Assembly: GCF_014068355.1 (NCBI RefSeq) | Contig: NZ_CP059674.1 | Coordinates: 620,001 to 684,000 of the forward strand | DNA from: Mycoplasma tullyi | GTDB lineage: Bacteria; Bacillota_I; Bacilli_A; Mycoplasmatales; Mycoplasmoidaceae | Reading direction: 5' to 3' | DNA length: 64,000 nucleotides | Position numbers and translations under genes: made by a program | In this document: one piece after another, positions 1 through 12,837 of the stretch | Numbering within the stretch: the stretch's first letter is position 1 | Layout of the letters: the number at the start of each line of letters is the position of its first letter | Notes under the pieces: model-generated | Told to the model about the DNA's origin: nothing | The model's input: only the letters and a program-made list of their open reading frames with translations | Database searches by the model: none

Positions 1-3000
1 TGATTTCAGGTTCTGGTTGTTCATCTTCACTGATTTCATCTAAAGAACTATCTTCTTCTTGTTCTTCTTGAACTTCTTCTTCAGGTTGTTCAGATGATTC
101 TTCATCACTTGAAGCTACATATTCATCTTTATCGTCTGAAGTTGATTCAACTTCTTCAGACTTATCAGATTCTTCATCGTTTCTAAAGAAGTTTTGGTCT
201 TCGTCGAAGTAACCATCTCAGATTCATTCTTCATCTTCATCATAATGACCATAGTGTTCATCACCAACGTATTTTTCTCAGAATTCAGCTTCTTCTTCTT
301 GTGCTGCTGGTTCTTCTTCAATAGCAGGTTCTTCATCAGCTGGTTGAGCTTGAACTTCTTCATGTTGTTCTTCAGCTTCTGCTTCTGGTTGAACTTCTTC
401 TTCTACAGCAGTTTCAACTTCTTCGTGAACTTCTTCACTAGCTGGTTCTTCAATAGCTTCTTCTACTTCAGGAGCAGTTTCTTCAACTACTTCTTCATGA
501 GCTGGTTCAGCTTGAACTTCTTCTGCTTCTGGAGTAAATTCTTCAGCAGCTTCTTTACTAGTTAATTCTTCTTCAACTGCAACTTCTTCATGAACTGATT
601 CAACTTCAGGTTGAGTTTGTTCTTGTAAAACATATTCAACTTCGTCGTGAACTGGTTCACTAATTGGTTCTTCAACTACTTGTTCTACTTCTGGTGCAGT
701 TTGTTCAACTGCTTCTTCGTAAGTAGATTCTTCTTCAACTACAGATTCTTCAACTGGTTGAGCTTCAACTTCTTCGTGAACAGATTCAACTTCTGGTTGA
801 ACTTCTTCTTCTATGCTAACCTCAACTTCATCATGAGCTTGTTCGCTAACTTGTTCTTCAATAGTTTCTTCAACAACTGATTCAACTTGAATTTCTTCTT
901 CAACTTCAGGAACAAGTTCTTCAACTACAGATTCTTCGTGAATAGGTTCAACTTGAACTTCTTCTTGGAATTGTTCTGGTTGTTGTTCAATTACTTGTTC
1001 TTCAACAACAACTTCTTCTTGAACTGGTTGAGCTTCAACTTCTTCAAGAACTGGTTCAACTTCAACTACTTCTTCAACAAACTCTTCAACTACTGGAGTT
1101 GGTTGATCAACAACTTGAACATATTCAGGTTGTTCTTCAACTATTGGTTGAACATCAAGTTCTTGTAATTGAACATCTTCAAATTCAACTACTGGTTCAA
1201 CTAATACTGTTTCTTGATCAATTGCTTCTTCAACGATAACAGGTTCAACTTGAGCTTGTTCTTGAGCTAAACTGAATTGACTATCAGCTAATTCAACGCT
1301 TGAAACATCAACGCTAACAACTTCACTATCACTAGTTTCGTCTGCTAATTTAACTTCAACGTTAGATAGATCTAATTCTTGTTTAGCGAATAGATCAGGT
1401 TTAGTGATTTCAACTGCTGGTAAATCAATTTCTTCACTAACGATCGCAGGGCTAACTTCAGCTAGAACCAATTCTTCTTTGAAGTCAAATTGAGGTTTAG
1501 GTTCAACTGGTTGTGGGCTAAATTCTTCTGCAACAACTTGTTGTTGAGCGAATTGATCAGTTGTAAATTGTTGTGCTGGTAATTCAACTTGGTTGGTATC
1601 AACAACAACCACATCAACAGCATCAGCTAAGTTGTCATTTACAACAAACTCAACTTGTTCTTCAACCGCAGAAGGTTCAAAGCTAAATTGTTCTGCTTGT
1701 GGTTCTAGTTCAACTGCAACTTCTTCTACCACTACTGGTTCAGCTGCTACTTGTTCAACAACTTGAACTTGTTCAACTACAGCTGGCTCAACAGTTGTTT
1801 TATCAACTTCAACAGGTTGTTCAACTTCAACTGGTTTAGTTGGAGTTTGACTAATCTCAGAAACACCTTCAACGAATTGGTGAATTGATTTGTAGTTGTC
1901 TTTATTAGGCTTAATGAACTTAGTTGCTGCTTTAACTTGTTTAGCTTGTTCAGCAAGTTCTTGTTCTTTAAGTGCTTGTTTTTTAGCTTCTTCTTGGTTC
2001 TTAAGCGCTTGTTGTTTTAATTTAACGATCTCTTCTTTTAATCTGATTGCTTTTTCATTTAGAGATTGTTCACGTTGTTTTAGTGCTAACTCTCTTGCTT
2101 CTTGTTCTTTTAAGAATTGATCACGTAGTTCTAATTCTCTTTGAATTTGTTCTTGGATCGCTTTTTGTTTAGCAAGCAGTTCGCTTTCAACTTTAGCTTT
2201 TAGTAAGTCTTGTTCTTTTTGTTGTTGTTCAGCTAATGAAACGATCTCATCTAGTAACTTGTTGTTTCTAGGTGCTTCATCTGGAACGAATTGGTTGTAT
2301 TCATTGAAGTATCCACTTCAAACTCAAACGTTGTTATCGTTGTAATAACCATAGTTCTTATCACCGATGAATTTACTGAAGAATTCTTCAGCTTCCTCAG
2401 CTTCTGGTTGAACTTCTTCTACAACTTCTTCAACAACTGGTTCAGTTTTCTTAGGTTTAGGTGTGTAGTGAAGAATTTCTTCTTTATTAGCTGGTTTGAA
2501 GTATTCATCAACATTAACATCATCATCTAAGATTGAAGTCTTAGATACTGTACTTGTTGATTGTTTTGTTTCATCTGGTTTTCTAGTTGAAACAAATTCA
2601 AATTGTTCATCGAAGTAACCATCAAAGATTCAGTCACCCTTAGCGTTGTAATGACCGTATTCTTCATTACCAACGAATTCTAATCAGAATGGTGCTTGTT
2701 GACTTGAAGATTCTCTTAATACAGAAGCATCAACGATCTTATCGTTGTGAATCTTAGCTTTATCATAAGTTAAGATGCCTAGATCTTCATCAGTCGGTTT
2801 GTTGTATCTACTTCTCTTGATTAGTTCGTTTTTAACAACTTTAGTTGGTGCTACTTCTTCTTGTTGTTCATCACCATCTTCAGGTTGTTCTTGTTCATTT
2901 ACATAAACAACTTTAGGTTTAACAGTCTTGAATCGTTTAGATTCAGTTTCATATTCTAAGTTGTTTTGGTTGTTCTTCTTTCAAGAATCAAATAGAGTTG

Positions 3001-5341
3001 AGAAGTTAGATTCAGATTGAAGATCATCAGATGCTACTTCTAGATCAACTTGATCAGGTTTGAACTCACCGTTTTCATCAAACGTACCAGTTCAGATCCA
3101 AACACCATCGTTATCGTAGTAACCATACTCTACGTTACCAATGTGTTTTTTGTATCTTGGATCATCCAATAACATCTTGTGTAGATCAGAGTCTGGAGTG
3201 ATCTCGTTAGTTTTAAGAACTTTAGGAGCGTTAGTTTTCTTACTTACGTCTTTTTTCTTAGGGAAGCTTTGTTTTTGCTTTTCAGCTACAACTTCTTCTT
3301 CAGTTTTAAAGTCATGAGTAGGATCTGGAATTCAGTTTAATTCTTGATCAAATACACCGTGTCAGATTCAAACTTTTGAACTACCTTCAAAGTGACCATA
3401 AACTGGATCATCAATTAGTTCTTTTCAAAGTTTCTTACGTTCAGAAGCTTTGATTGATGATAAGATTACGTGTTTAGTTCCATAGAATGGTACTTCTTGA
3501 TCACTTGTAAATGGAATTCATTTTTGTAGTTTTGAGAATTTCCCTTTTCAGTTTCAAGTCTTGTTGTTATAAAAACCGTATTCAGGGTTTCCAACATAAG
3601 CTTCTCAGAATCTTCTAGCTGGATCGCTCTTTTGTTTGTCACCAAACATTTCGTTCATCACTTTAGTAGGAACGATACTATTTTTGATCTCTTCAGGTTG
3701 ACGACTAGATAGATCTAATAGTTGGTTTGGTGTGTAAACTTCTTGATTATCTTCAACTTCAGGTTCAGGTAGTTCAAGATCAAATTGTGATTCTTTTTCT
3801 ACAACTACTGGTTCTTCAGCTTTAACTTCTTCACGAACAACTACTTCAGGCACAACTGGAGCTTCGTATTTAATCTGTGGTTGGATAGAATCAGTAATCT
3901 CATCATCTAATAAACTTAGATCAAGTTCATCTTCAAGACTAGTTACATCAAACTCTTCAAAAGCTGCTAACTCTTGATCTAAGTTTTCAGTATTAATTAG
4001 ATCATCTTCTTCAAGAGATAAGATATCAACAATTGGATCATCAGATTCAATATCATTGATATCAGTAACTACTTCAACTTCAGGTTGTTTAGTTACTACT
4101 TCAGCAACAACTTCAACTTCTTGCTTAGGTTCATCTTGAACCACATCAGCTACAACTGATTCAAAGTTGTGTTCAGTTGTTGGTAAAAAGTCTTCTGTAC
4201 TTAATCTTGCTTCTCCAATTAAAGCAGTAGTTCTTTCTTCAGTTAATTCGATTACTTTAGTTTGTAATCGTTCGATCATTTCGTTTTGTTTTGAAACAAT
4301 ACGAAGTTGTTCTTTCATTCTTTTATTGAAAGAACTAATAATATGAGTTAGATCTGAAGATTGTTTTTTATTAACAACTACTAGATCGTTTTGGTTTGGA
4401 TTTAATCCATTGTAATTATTTACAGGAACTAATTCTGTAGTACTTGCAAACGGATCAAAGTCTAACAGTTGTTCTGTGTAGTTAGTTTGTTGAGGGAATA
4501 AATCCTTTTGTTGTTTGTTAAAGTAGGGGTTTTGTTGGTTTAAATACGGTGGTTGTTGGTAAGGATTTGCATTAGGGTGTGGCGTAAATCCTGGTGGCAT
4601 TGGCGGGTAGTAATATGGTGGAACGAAATATGGATTAAAGTAAGGGTTAAATGGTGGACGACCATAAGGGTTCATTGGACGAACATAACCCTTAGGGATG
4701 TACATTCTTGAAGGAATCGGTTGGTTGAAACGTTCGTTGTTAAAACGATCAAAATTACTATTTAATGGACTTGGACTAGTTAATTTTTGTTTATTTGATT
4801 TAGGTGTCTTATTTGACTTATTTAAATCAAAATTTAATGATGAACTATCAACATCAAAATCAGGCAAATCATCCTCCTGATTTTGTGTTACTACATCATT
4901 AAAGCTTGGATGATATTGGTTTCTTACAACGAACTCACCTTCTTCTTCTTTTTTATTATCGTGTTTCATTTCATTTGAAATCACTACGTTTTTCTTATCG
5001 ATATCTTTCATTTCTTTAAAGTGATCGCTATAACTTTCATCCTGCAATTCTTTGGTGTAATCTAAAGCAGATTCAGCATAAAATGACTCTGCTTTGATTT
5101 CATCTTTAATCGCATCTTTATCTTTGATCGTATCTATTGATGATCTTTTAGCCAATAGTTCAAAATCATCTTTTTTAGATTCTAGGTACTTTTTATAATA
5201 GTCAGAATAATTTAAAGATTCTAACCCCTTTTTAGAAACTTTTTTCTTACTATTACCATCTAATGAAATAGAAGCTGGTTCATTGTCTTGAATGCTTTTA
5301 TTCTTCGTAGATTTCTTATCAGGTTTTTTCTTTTCAACCAT
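1..5341 (-). CDS. Giant EAGR-box terminal-organelle protein (P200/HMW1-like), 3' end outside window
   Basis: One frame stays open from the ATG at 5341 to the left edge (about 1780 codons) if TGA is Trp. At least six EAGR (enriched in aromatic and glycine residues) boxes can be read, with cores such as EYGFYNN, VYGHFEG, EYGYYDNDGVWIW, EYGHYNAKGDWIF, NYGYYNDNNVWVW and HYGHYDEDEEWIW, near residues 579, 638, 728, 883, 985 and 1688. The N-terminal 575 residues hold a Pro/Tyr/Asn-rich stretch (about 210-270), a coiled coil (about 340-375) and acidic segments. A long Gln/Glu/Lys coiled coil follows box 5, then about 500 residues rich in Glu, Val, Gln and Pro. EAGR boxes are known only from mycoplasma attachment-organelle proteins (HMW1, TopJ, P200), so a cytoskeletal role in gliding or cytadherence is inferred. 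Multiple boxes plus the acidic region best match P200. No signal peptide or membrane segment is seen. Confidence 0.85.
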
Positions 5342-5499
5342 ATTTTGTTAAATGTATAAATAAATGATTATTAAAAACAATGATCAGAACGATTATTCTG
5401 ATTCAATAATTCAAATATATTTTAAATTAAAAAACTTTTTTAAAAACGTTATTTGTTTTCAGTTTTTTTATTAATAAAATTGTAGATTAAACTGAAAAA

Positions 5500-6870
5500 T
5501 TAATCGGTTTTAAGCTTACGATTCTTTTTCTTATAAGAACTGATTAAGCGTTGTTTTACTTTAGCTTCGATTGCTTCACGTTTAGCTTTAGTTTTGATCT
5601 TGTTAATCTGTTTCTTTATCTTTTTCTTATATCCAGGTTGGACTTTTTTTGGTGCTGAAATCAAGACTTTCTTGATTTCATTAGCAACAGCATCATCAAC
5701 TCGTTTTTTGTGTTCAGGTTTGACTAGTTGATATTTAGTTAAAGATAGATCTCGGTTAATCTTTAACGGGATAAATACTAGTTTTTTACTTTCTAGTCTT
5801 CTTAGGATTGCTTCGTCGTTTGGATCATAAAAGACATAGGATTCACCTTCTAAGTTTCCTCTTGCCGTTCGTCCAGAACGGTGAATATATCAGATATCAT
5901 CTTTAGGTAGGTTTCAAGAAATTACATGTGAAACTGCTTTGAAATCAATGCCTCGAGATGAAAGATCAGAAACGATCGCATATTTAACTTGATCATTTTT
6001 AATCAGATCAAACTGTTGCTTTCTTACTCTTTTATCTAGTTTTCCATGTAGGGTAGCAAAAGAAATATGATTTTGTTCAAACCAGTTTTTGATCGGATCA
6101 ATATCTTTGATCTTATTAACAAAGATTAAGCACAGATAAGGATCAATGTTTTTGATGATGGCATGTAATGAATCTAGTTTATCTAAACTCTTATTTTTAA
6201 TTAAATAGTGTTTAATCTTTTCATTAACCCAGATTGAATCTGAAACATTAATCGGGGTTGCATTCTTAACAAAACGTTTAATCTTGTTGATTGCATCAAG
6301 GTGTAATGTTGCGCTAAATGCTGCAATCGTCAGTTTATTATTAGCGTTTGTTAAGTATTCTTGAGTTTTAATTAGATCACTAAAAAACCCTTGATCAATC
6401 ATCATATCGATCTCATCATAAACTAAGTATTTGATTGATTTTAAGTTTCAATTAACCGCATGATCAATTGCTTGATTAAAACGACTAGGAGTCGAAATTA
6501 AAATATGCGGTGGATTATTTTTAATATTAATAATCTGTTCATCAAATTGTGAACTACCAACAAATGATTTGATTTTTATTGCCTTATTTTCTTTAATAAA
6601 GTTCATTAAGACAGTCTTAATTTGATTGGCTAATTCTCTTGTGGGAACAATGATTACCGCCTGAATCAAATTTTGGCTAAAATCTAAGTTTTGTAAGATC
6701 GGCAATAAAAAAGCCAACGTTTTACCAGTTCCTGTTGGTGCAACACCAATCAAATTCTTTTGCTTAAGCAATACTGGTATTGCTTGGTTTTGAATCTTTG
6801 TTGGTTCATGAATCTTCATCACTTTTAGGGTTTTATTAATAAACTCTTTTCAAGGATATATCTGGTTCAT
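5500..6870 (-). CDS. deaD: DEAD-box ATP-dependent RNA helicase
   Basis: 456 aa from ATG at 6870 (MNQIYPWKEF), with in-frame TGA read as Trp. Motifs in order: a Q-motif-like IHEPTKIQNQAIP, Walker A GVAPTGTGKT, PTRELA (Ia), TPSRF (Ib), Walker B as DEID instead of DEAD, SAT (III), and HRSGRTAR (VI). The C-terminal tail of about 90 residues is strongly basic (many KK/KR pairs), likely for RNA binding. Length and tail fit the single DEAD-box helicase of small mycoplasma genomes (MG425 type), used in RNA unwinding, ribosome assembly or mRNA turnover. It lies downstream of eno on the same strand but is separated from it by a clear terminator, so it probably has its own promoter. Confidence 0.9.
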
Positions 6871-6887
6871 AATTATGTTTTCAAAAT

Positions 6888-6921
6888 AAAAATAAGAAGT
6901 TTGATTCAACTTCTTATTTTT
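6888..6921 (-). terminator. Rho-independent terminator of eno
   Basis: Perfect 14-bp inverted repeat (6888-6901 with 6908-6921, 6-nt loop). On the minus strand it ends in a run of T, 39 bp after the eno stop codon. Confidence 0.85.
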
Positions 6922-6959
6922 CAAGTTAGTTAGTTATTAGTTACAAGATAATTATAAAA

Positions 6960-8375
<1,416 letters not shown>

Positions 8376-8541
8376 TTTATTTTCTTCTTTTTGTTATTTT
8401 TTTAATTAAATTATTATTTAATTTATTTTATAAAAATAAAAACAAATCGAAAAGATATTCTCAAGATTTTTTATTGTGGTAGTAGATAAATCGAAAAATA
8501 TTTTCGATAAAGATAACAACCTTTAGAAATAAATATAAACA

Positions 8542-8584
8542 AAAATCTGATCAGCGAGTGATAACGACTCACTGATCAGATTTT
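8542..8584 (-). terminator. Terminator of the LKDIF-repeat membrane protein gene
   Basis: A 13-bp perfect stem (AAAATCTGATCAG / CTGATCAGATTTT) extended by a GAGT/ACTC inner stem, T-rich on the minus-strand side, just after the stop codon at 8603. Confidence 0.85.
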
Positions 8585-8602
8585 CTTTTTTATGAACTAA
8601 AT

Positions 8603-10150
8603 CTAGTTTTTAGAATCTTTTATTTTTTTAAATAAATCTTTTAGTTCTTCTTTTTGTTTATGTTCTTGACCTATGGTTTTAACCCCGATCCCATAGTCTT
8701 CTTCTTTAGGATTTGGTTTAGGATTATTATCAGCTTGATTTACTTCTTTTTGAGAATTAGTTTCATTGTTAGCTGATAATGGTGATTTAAACTTAAAGAT
8801 ATTTTTATAAAGATCACCTGGATTAACATTAGTTGTAGGTGTTGGATTTTGTTGATTAACTTGTTGTTCAACAGGTCCAGTTTGATTGTTTACTGCTTGT
8901 GTTCTTTGATAATTATTTGCTTTAGCAAAAATATCTTTTAATGAAATTGTTGGGTTAACATTCTCAGCTTTAACTTGTTGAGTTTGGTTAGGTTGAACAA
9001 CTTGTTCATCAACTGGTCTAGTTTGATTATTAACAGCTTGAGTTTTTGGATAGCTGTTCATTCTTTGGAAGATATCTTTTAATGAACTAGTTGGATTTTG
9101 GTTATCAACTCTAGTTTGTTGAGTTTGGTTAGCTTGAGCATTTACTTGTTGTGTGTTTTGAGCGTATTCAGCAGTTTTATTAACTTGTTGATCGACTCTA
9201 ACTGTTGCTTCATCAACTCTGTTAGTTTGGCTATTTGAATCAACTGATTGTGTTTGGGTTGTTGATTTAATAAAAGGTTGTTTATTAAATTTTTTAAACA
9301 GATCATTAAGATCTGATTTTAAGTCAACCTTTTGAGTTTGATTTGAATCAACTTTTACTTCTTCTTTAATTTGTTCAGTCTTAGTATTTACATTAGTTGA
9401 TTCTTGAACTTTTTCTTCTACAACAGTTTGTGCATTTAATTTAATGATTTCTCTTGTCAACTTAATTAATGTTGTGAAATAACGATACTGCACACTAAAC
9501 ACACTATAAACTAAGAATGAAGCAAGCAACGAAATTAACGCCAAACAAAAGGTAATTCCTAAAAGTGTGCTAATCAAAGTTTTAGCACTAACAATCGAAT
9601 TAGGTTTAAGCGCAAAATCATACGATTGTTTTTCAATAACAATCTTATGATAAGCACTCGTATAAATAATAAAGATCGAATAACCAAATGCGACTAAAAC
9701 GATCGCTAAACCAGCACACACCAAATTAATCCGGTTAATAAAATTAACTGGTTTTTTAATCCCTACAATTGGTGTGTCAACCTTCTTATAGTTATTAAAA
9801 TAATAACCAAAACCAATTAAGCCAATTAAAGTTAATAAACTTGCTGATAAAAAACTTACCAATATCTTACTTATTAACCAGTTTGTCTCGAATTGACTTA
9901 ATGATAATCTAAAAGTTTCTTGGTCGTTATAATCAATACTCTTATTAAAAGAAGATCAGATAATAACAAAAACATTAATAGTTAATAATAACCCTAAAAA
10001 TACACTAACAAATAAAAAAGCAAAACTACTGGTTGCAAAACCATTTTGCTTTTTTATTAAAGAACAATGCTGTCTAACATCAGTATTTTTTAGGTTAGAA
10101 AGGTAACTCGACAATTTGGTTGAAATTACTGTACTATTATCATTAACCAT
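8603..10150 (-). CDS. Four-TM membrane protein with repeated LKDIF motifs
   Basis: 515 aa from ATG at 10150 (MVNDNSTVIST), with one in-frame TGA (9956-9958) as Trp. Four hydrophobic segments lie at about residues 42-64, 97-118, 143-170 and 190-222. The C-terminal 290 residues are soluble and rich in Gln, Asn, Val and Thr. They contain a repeated unit: short motifs LNDLFKKFNKQPF, LKDIFQRMNSYPK, LKDIFAKANNYQR, LYKNIFKFKSP and LKDLFKKIKDSKN, two of them followed by TQAVNNQTxPV. I do not recognise a family. The repeats look like short linear docking motifs facing the cytoplasm or exterior. It is divergent from the HIT gene, 62 bp away, so the two may share a promoter region. Confidence 0.8.
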
Positions 10151-10212
10151 ATAAATTTAATATTATCATTATATTAATATTTGTTTACTAACAGTTTAGA
10201 GAAAAAAATAAT

Positions 10213-10623
10213 ATGTCAACGACTAATTGTGTCTTTTGTAAGATCATTAATAAAGAGATTGAAGCTCATGTAGTAGCTGAAAACGATTTAGCAATCGCTT
10301 TTTTAGATGCATTTCCTGTATCTAATGGTCATACTCTTGTAATTCCCAAAAAACACCATGAAGATTTTAGTCACACTCCAAGTGATGAAATGCATGCAGT
10401 AACTGATCTAGCTCAAGAAGTCGTGAAGATCTTAGATAATTCAGATCTAAATGTGTATGGATATAATTATCTATCTAATCAAGCATCGATTGCTGGTCAA
10501 GAAGTGTTTCATTTCCATTTACATATTATTCCTAAATATGCTGCTAAAGAAGGTTTTGGCTTTAAGACTAATAAGGTTAATATCTTAGATCTTAAAGAAG
10601 TGATGAGATTAATTAAACATTAA
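10213..10623 (+). CDS. HIT family nucleotide-binding protein (HinT-like)
   Basis: 136 aa. CVFCKIINKEIEAHVV at the N terminus and the catalytic histidine triad HFHLHIIP (HxHxHxx) near residue 100 identify a histidine-triad hydrolase that cleaves purine nucleotide phosphoramidates or related adenylates. Asp-Ala-Phe-Pro-Val-Ser and GHTLVIPKKH also match the family. The only plus-strand gene between minus-strand membrane-protein genes; its stop overlaps by 4 bp the stop of the convergent gene. In M. hominis a HinT homologue interacts with membrane proteins, so placement beside two membrane proteins is suggestive only. Confidence 0.95.
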   Translation: MSTTNCVFCKIINKEIEAHVVAENDLAIAFLDAFPVSNGHTLVIPKKHHEDFSHTPSDEMHAVTDLAQEVVKILDNSDLNVYGYNYLSNQASIAGQEVFHFHLHIIPKYAAKEGFGFKTNKVNILDLKEVMRLIKH

Positions 10624-11276
10624 AGTTCACTTAATCCACCTGATGGTTTTTGTTCAGGTTTTACATCTACAGGTTGTTCTTTAGCCTGACTATTATTTTG
10701 ATCAAATGAAATAATTACTGATTTATCATCACTATTAACTGGTTTTGGATTATCATCAGTATTATTTTTTCTTTTATCAAGTGCTTGTTCAATGAATAAT
10801 CGTGCTAATCTAATAATCACGAAATTAACAATGGTGATTGCACTAGTAATACCAATTGAGATGTAGATTAGATTTCTTGTGAGATTGAAGTTTCTAACTA
10901 CACTATTAGCATTACTAAAATCAATTCTTCGATAAAAATTAACAGATAACACAACAAACAACATTCCTAGGATGATGTTGAATAAGTAAACTGAGATCCC
11001 ACCAATATACATTTTGGTGAATTTTTTATCGTAATGAAACTTTTGATAAAAAAAGTCCTTAACAAAGAATTTGATATCAAACCCAATAAAAGCAATTCCC
11101 AACAACCCACCAATCAATGCGGTAATAATCATAATCTCAGGACTAAATAAAACACGACTATTATCAATTGGATTAAGTTCTCTAATTAAGATCGCGTTGG
11201 TACTAAAACCAAGGAAAACAAACAGATTAGCTAAAAAAGTAATGTAGTGGTTTCTTCATTTTTTTCACTTCATCAT
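10620..11276 (-). CDS. Four-TM membrane protein, unknown function
   Basis: 218 aa from ATG at 11276 (MMKWKKWRNHYITF, two TGA Trp codons); ATG at 11273 is an alternative. Hydrophobic segments at about residues 8-28, 46-68, 88-112 and 131-153 are followed by a hydrophilic tail of 60 residues ending in PSGGLSEL. It starts 3 bp after the nusB stop, so it is translationally linked as the last gene of the efp-yqhY-nusB operon. It converges on the HIT gene with a 4-bp overlap. No family recognised. Confidence 0.75.
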
Positions 11277-11279
11277 AGC

Positions 11280-11672
11280 CTAAATCACCTTATTTAAGAT
11301 CGCACTAACCATCTTAATACTATTAAGATCTCCATAAGCTTGGATCAATTTAGTTGCTTGAGAAATCAAAATCGCCTTTTCAGTTTTTAATTGCTTAGCT
11401 TCAGTGATCAACAAATTAAAGATCGCTTTAATCATGTAATCAAGACGGTTTCAGCTCCAACTTTCTTTTAGATGAGCTGAAACCATTGATGGAATCTGAT
11501 TAATATAACCAGTTCAGTTGGTTAAAAACTCTTGGTCTTTTTTATCTTCTAATTCGTTGATCGCTTGATAGATCTCATCTAGATTTAGATCAAGCAACAA
11601 CGCTTGATAGATAAAAGTTAAGCGATCACATCTAATATCATATTGTGATCGATGGTTAGTTTTAGTTTTCAT
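11280..11672 (-). CDS. nusB: NusB-like transcription antitermination factor
   Basis: 130 aa, starting [27 protein letters not shown], all-helical and short like NusB, which pairs with NusE (S10) in antitermination and rRNA processing. Its ATG overlaps the stop of the preceding yqhY-like gene (TAATG). The assignment rests mainly on size, the N-terminal helix pattern and position: efp-(accBC)-yqhY-nusB is a conserved Firmicutes order. Contains in-frame TGA as Trp. Confidence 0.75.
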
Positions 11673-11992
11673 TAGAATTGTTGAATAAAATTAACAGAAG
11701 TGATCACTAAACCCAATTCAACATTGATCGCATCAGTTATCTGTTTAGATAACTTCTTAATCAAGTTATTATCATATTTCTTTTTTAGATACTTAACATA
11801 GATATTAATCTGAGCGTTCGTATCGTCATAAAAATGATAAAGATCAACTTTGATTAACTCGATCACTTTGTTATTTTCAAGACAAGTATCAATCTTGTTC
11901 TTGATAAAACTTCTAAAAGCTTTATCAGTTATCTTGATACTACCAAACTTGTTATAAAGGATGTTTTTAATATTAGTTTGCTCTTGAGACAT
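11672..11992 (-). CDS. YqhY/Asp23-Gls24 family protein
   Basis: 106 aa from ATG at 11992 ([15 protein letters not shown]), preferred over ATG at 12001, which would overlap efp more. The pattern (one N-terminal region, alternating beta/alpha with [28 protein letters not shown] and VTSVNFIQ) fits the small Asp23/Gls24 (DUF322) family. In Bacillus the homologue yqhY lies directly before nusB, as here. YqhY has been linked to control of acetyl-CoA carboxylase, but no acc genes lie between, so another role is likely in this organism. Overlaps efp by about 20 bp and nusB by 1 bp. Confidence 0.7.
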   Translation of the reverse strand: MSQEQTNIKNILYNKFGSIKITDKAFRSFIKNKIDTCLENNKVIELIKVDLYHFYDDTNAQINIYVKYLKKKYDNNLIKKLSKQITDAINVELGLVITSVNFIQQF

Positions 11993-12539
11993 ATTTACCA
12001 TCAACCGTTGATACGATTACTTTTTCTTTGGATTTAATAAACTGAGGTACTTCAATTACATAACCCGTAACTAAAGTTGCTTTTTTCAGTGCATTGTTAA
12101 CACTGTTTCCCTGAACAGCGTCTTCAGCGTATTCGATCTCAATTACAACTTGATCAGGTAAACTTACTCCTAAGATTTCATCTTCATAACGCATGATTGA
12201 AGCTTCTGTATTTTCGGTAATAAAGTTCTTTTCATGTTCAAGTAGTTTAGCTGTAACTTCGATTTGTTCATATGTTTCATTGTTCATGAAAACAAAATTA
12301 TTTTGATCTTGGTAAACAAACGACATTTTGACTTTTTCAATGTTAGCTTGTTCTAGTTTCATTCCAGTTAACACTTCAGTAGTAATTGAACCAGTACGTA
12401 AATTTTTCACTTTACATTTAACAATCCCTTCTCTCATAGCGGTTTTGTTAAATGAGTTTTCGATTACCAAATAAATTTGGCCGTCTAAAGTAAATGTGTG
12501 ACCACTTCTAAGGTCTTTTGCGTGAATAATTGATGCCAT
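11973..12539 (-). CDS. efp: Translation elongation factor P
   Basis: 188 aa, full length. EF-P binds between P and E sites of the ribosome and relieves stalling at polyproline. Family features: [74 protein letters not shown], and the closing [10 protein letters not shown]. The tip of the KOW-domain loop, normally PGKG with a modified Lys, reads KTAMREG instead, so the usual modifiable Lys is absent. First gene of the operon efp-yqhY-nusB-membrane protein. An AAGGAG sequence about 35 nt upstream is too far to be the Shine-Dalgarno. Confidence 0.95.
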   Translation of the reverse strand: MASIIHAKDLRSGHTFTLDGQIYLVIENSFNKTAMREGIVKCKVKNLRTGSITTEVLTGMKLEQANIEKVKMSFVYQDQNNFVFMNNETYEQIEVTAKLLEHEKNFITENTEASIMRYEDEILGVSLPDQVVIEIEYAEDAVQGNSVNNALKKATLVTGYVIEVPQFIKSKEKVIVSTVDGKYVSRAN

Positions 12540-12671
12540 AATAACTTATAGAATTTTAATATAATAAAAAATCTCCTTAATTATATTGGGTTGTTGTTTG
12601 ATTTGAAAGGGTTTTGGAAGGTTGAATCAGTCCATGAAATGCCCATAAATAATAGGTAAAAATAAAGTCTA

Positions 12672-12700
12672 TTGAAATTTAGCCACTTATTTTTTATGAA
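12672..12700 (+). promoter_or_regulatory. Promoter of the Cys-rich peptide gene
   Basis: TTGAAA at 12672-12677 and TATGAA at 12695-12700 with an optimal 17-bp spacer. The predicted start lies about 26 nt before the ATG, leaving a short leader that holds a perfect AGGAGG (12716-12721). Confidence 0.6.
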
Positions 12701-12732
12701 GTGTATAAACTAAACAGGAGGAAAAATTAACT

Positions 12733-12807
12733 ATGCTTATTAAAAATGATTGTAACTGTGCATGCAAAGACAAATGCACTTGCAAAGATTGCACTTGCGG
12801 AAAATAG
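12733..12807 (+). CDS. 24-residue cysteine-rich metallothionein-like peptide
   Basis: ATG at 12733 follows a perfect AGGAGG (12716-12721, 11-nt spacing). The product is 24 aa with seven Cys at residues 7, 9, 11, 15, 17, 20 and 22 (CxCxC-x3-CxC-xx-CxC) interspersed with Lys, Asp and Thr: NCNCACKDKCTCKDCTCGK is the core tail pattern. The gene has its own promoter and a strong terminator, so it is a self-contained unit. Seven Cys in CxC pairs in a peptide of this size recall short fungal copper metallothioneins; metal buffering is inferred, not shown. It is divergent from efp. A partial copy of its start lies 226 bp downstream. I know no described mycoplasma family like this. Confidence 0.8.
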   Translation: MLIKNDCNCACKDKCTCKDCTCGK

Positions 12808-12837
12808 TTTTTCCAAGTAAGTAGTCTTATAAGATAA

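Noticed and set aside
194-1168. Several Phe/Asn-rich reading frames on the plus strand across 0.2-1.2 kb
   Set aside because: They are antisense to the GAA/CAA-rich acidic tract of the EAGR protein; the codon repeats create long open frames with no RBS or promoter.
5500-6870. Frameshifted helicase in two pieces
   Set aside because: The break is a TGA codon; read as Trp it gives one intact DEAD-box protein. The same applies to enolase, the Opp genes, EF-G and DnaK.
12003-12004. TTG at 12004 as start of the YqhY-like gene
   Set aside because: ATG codons follow at 12001 and 11992; the later ATG gives less overlap with efp and a start matching the family.
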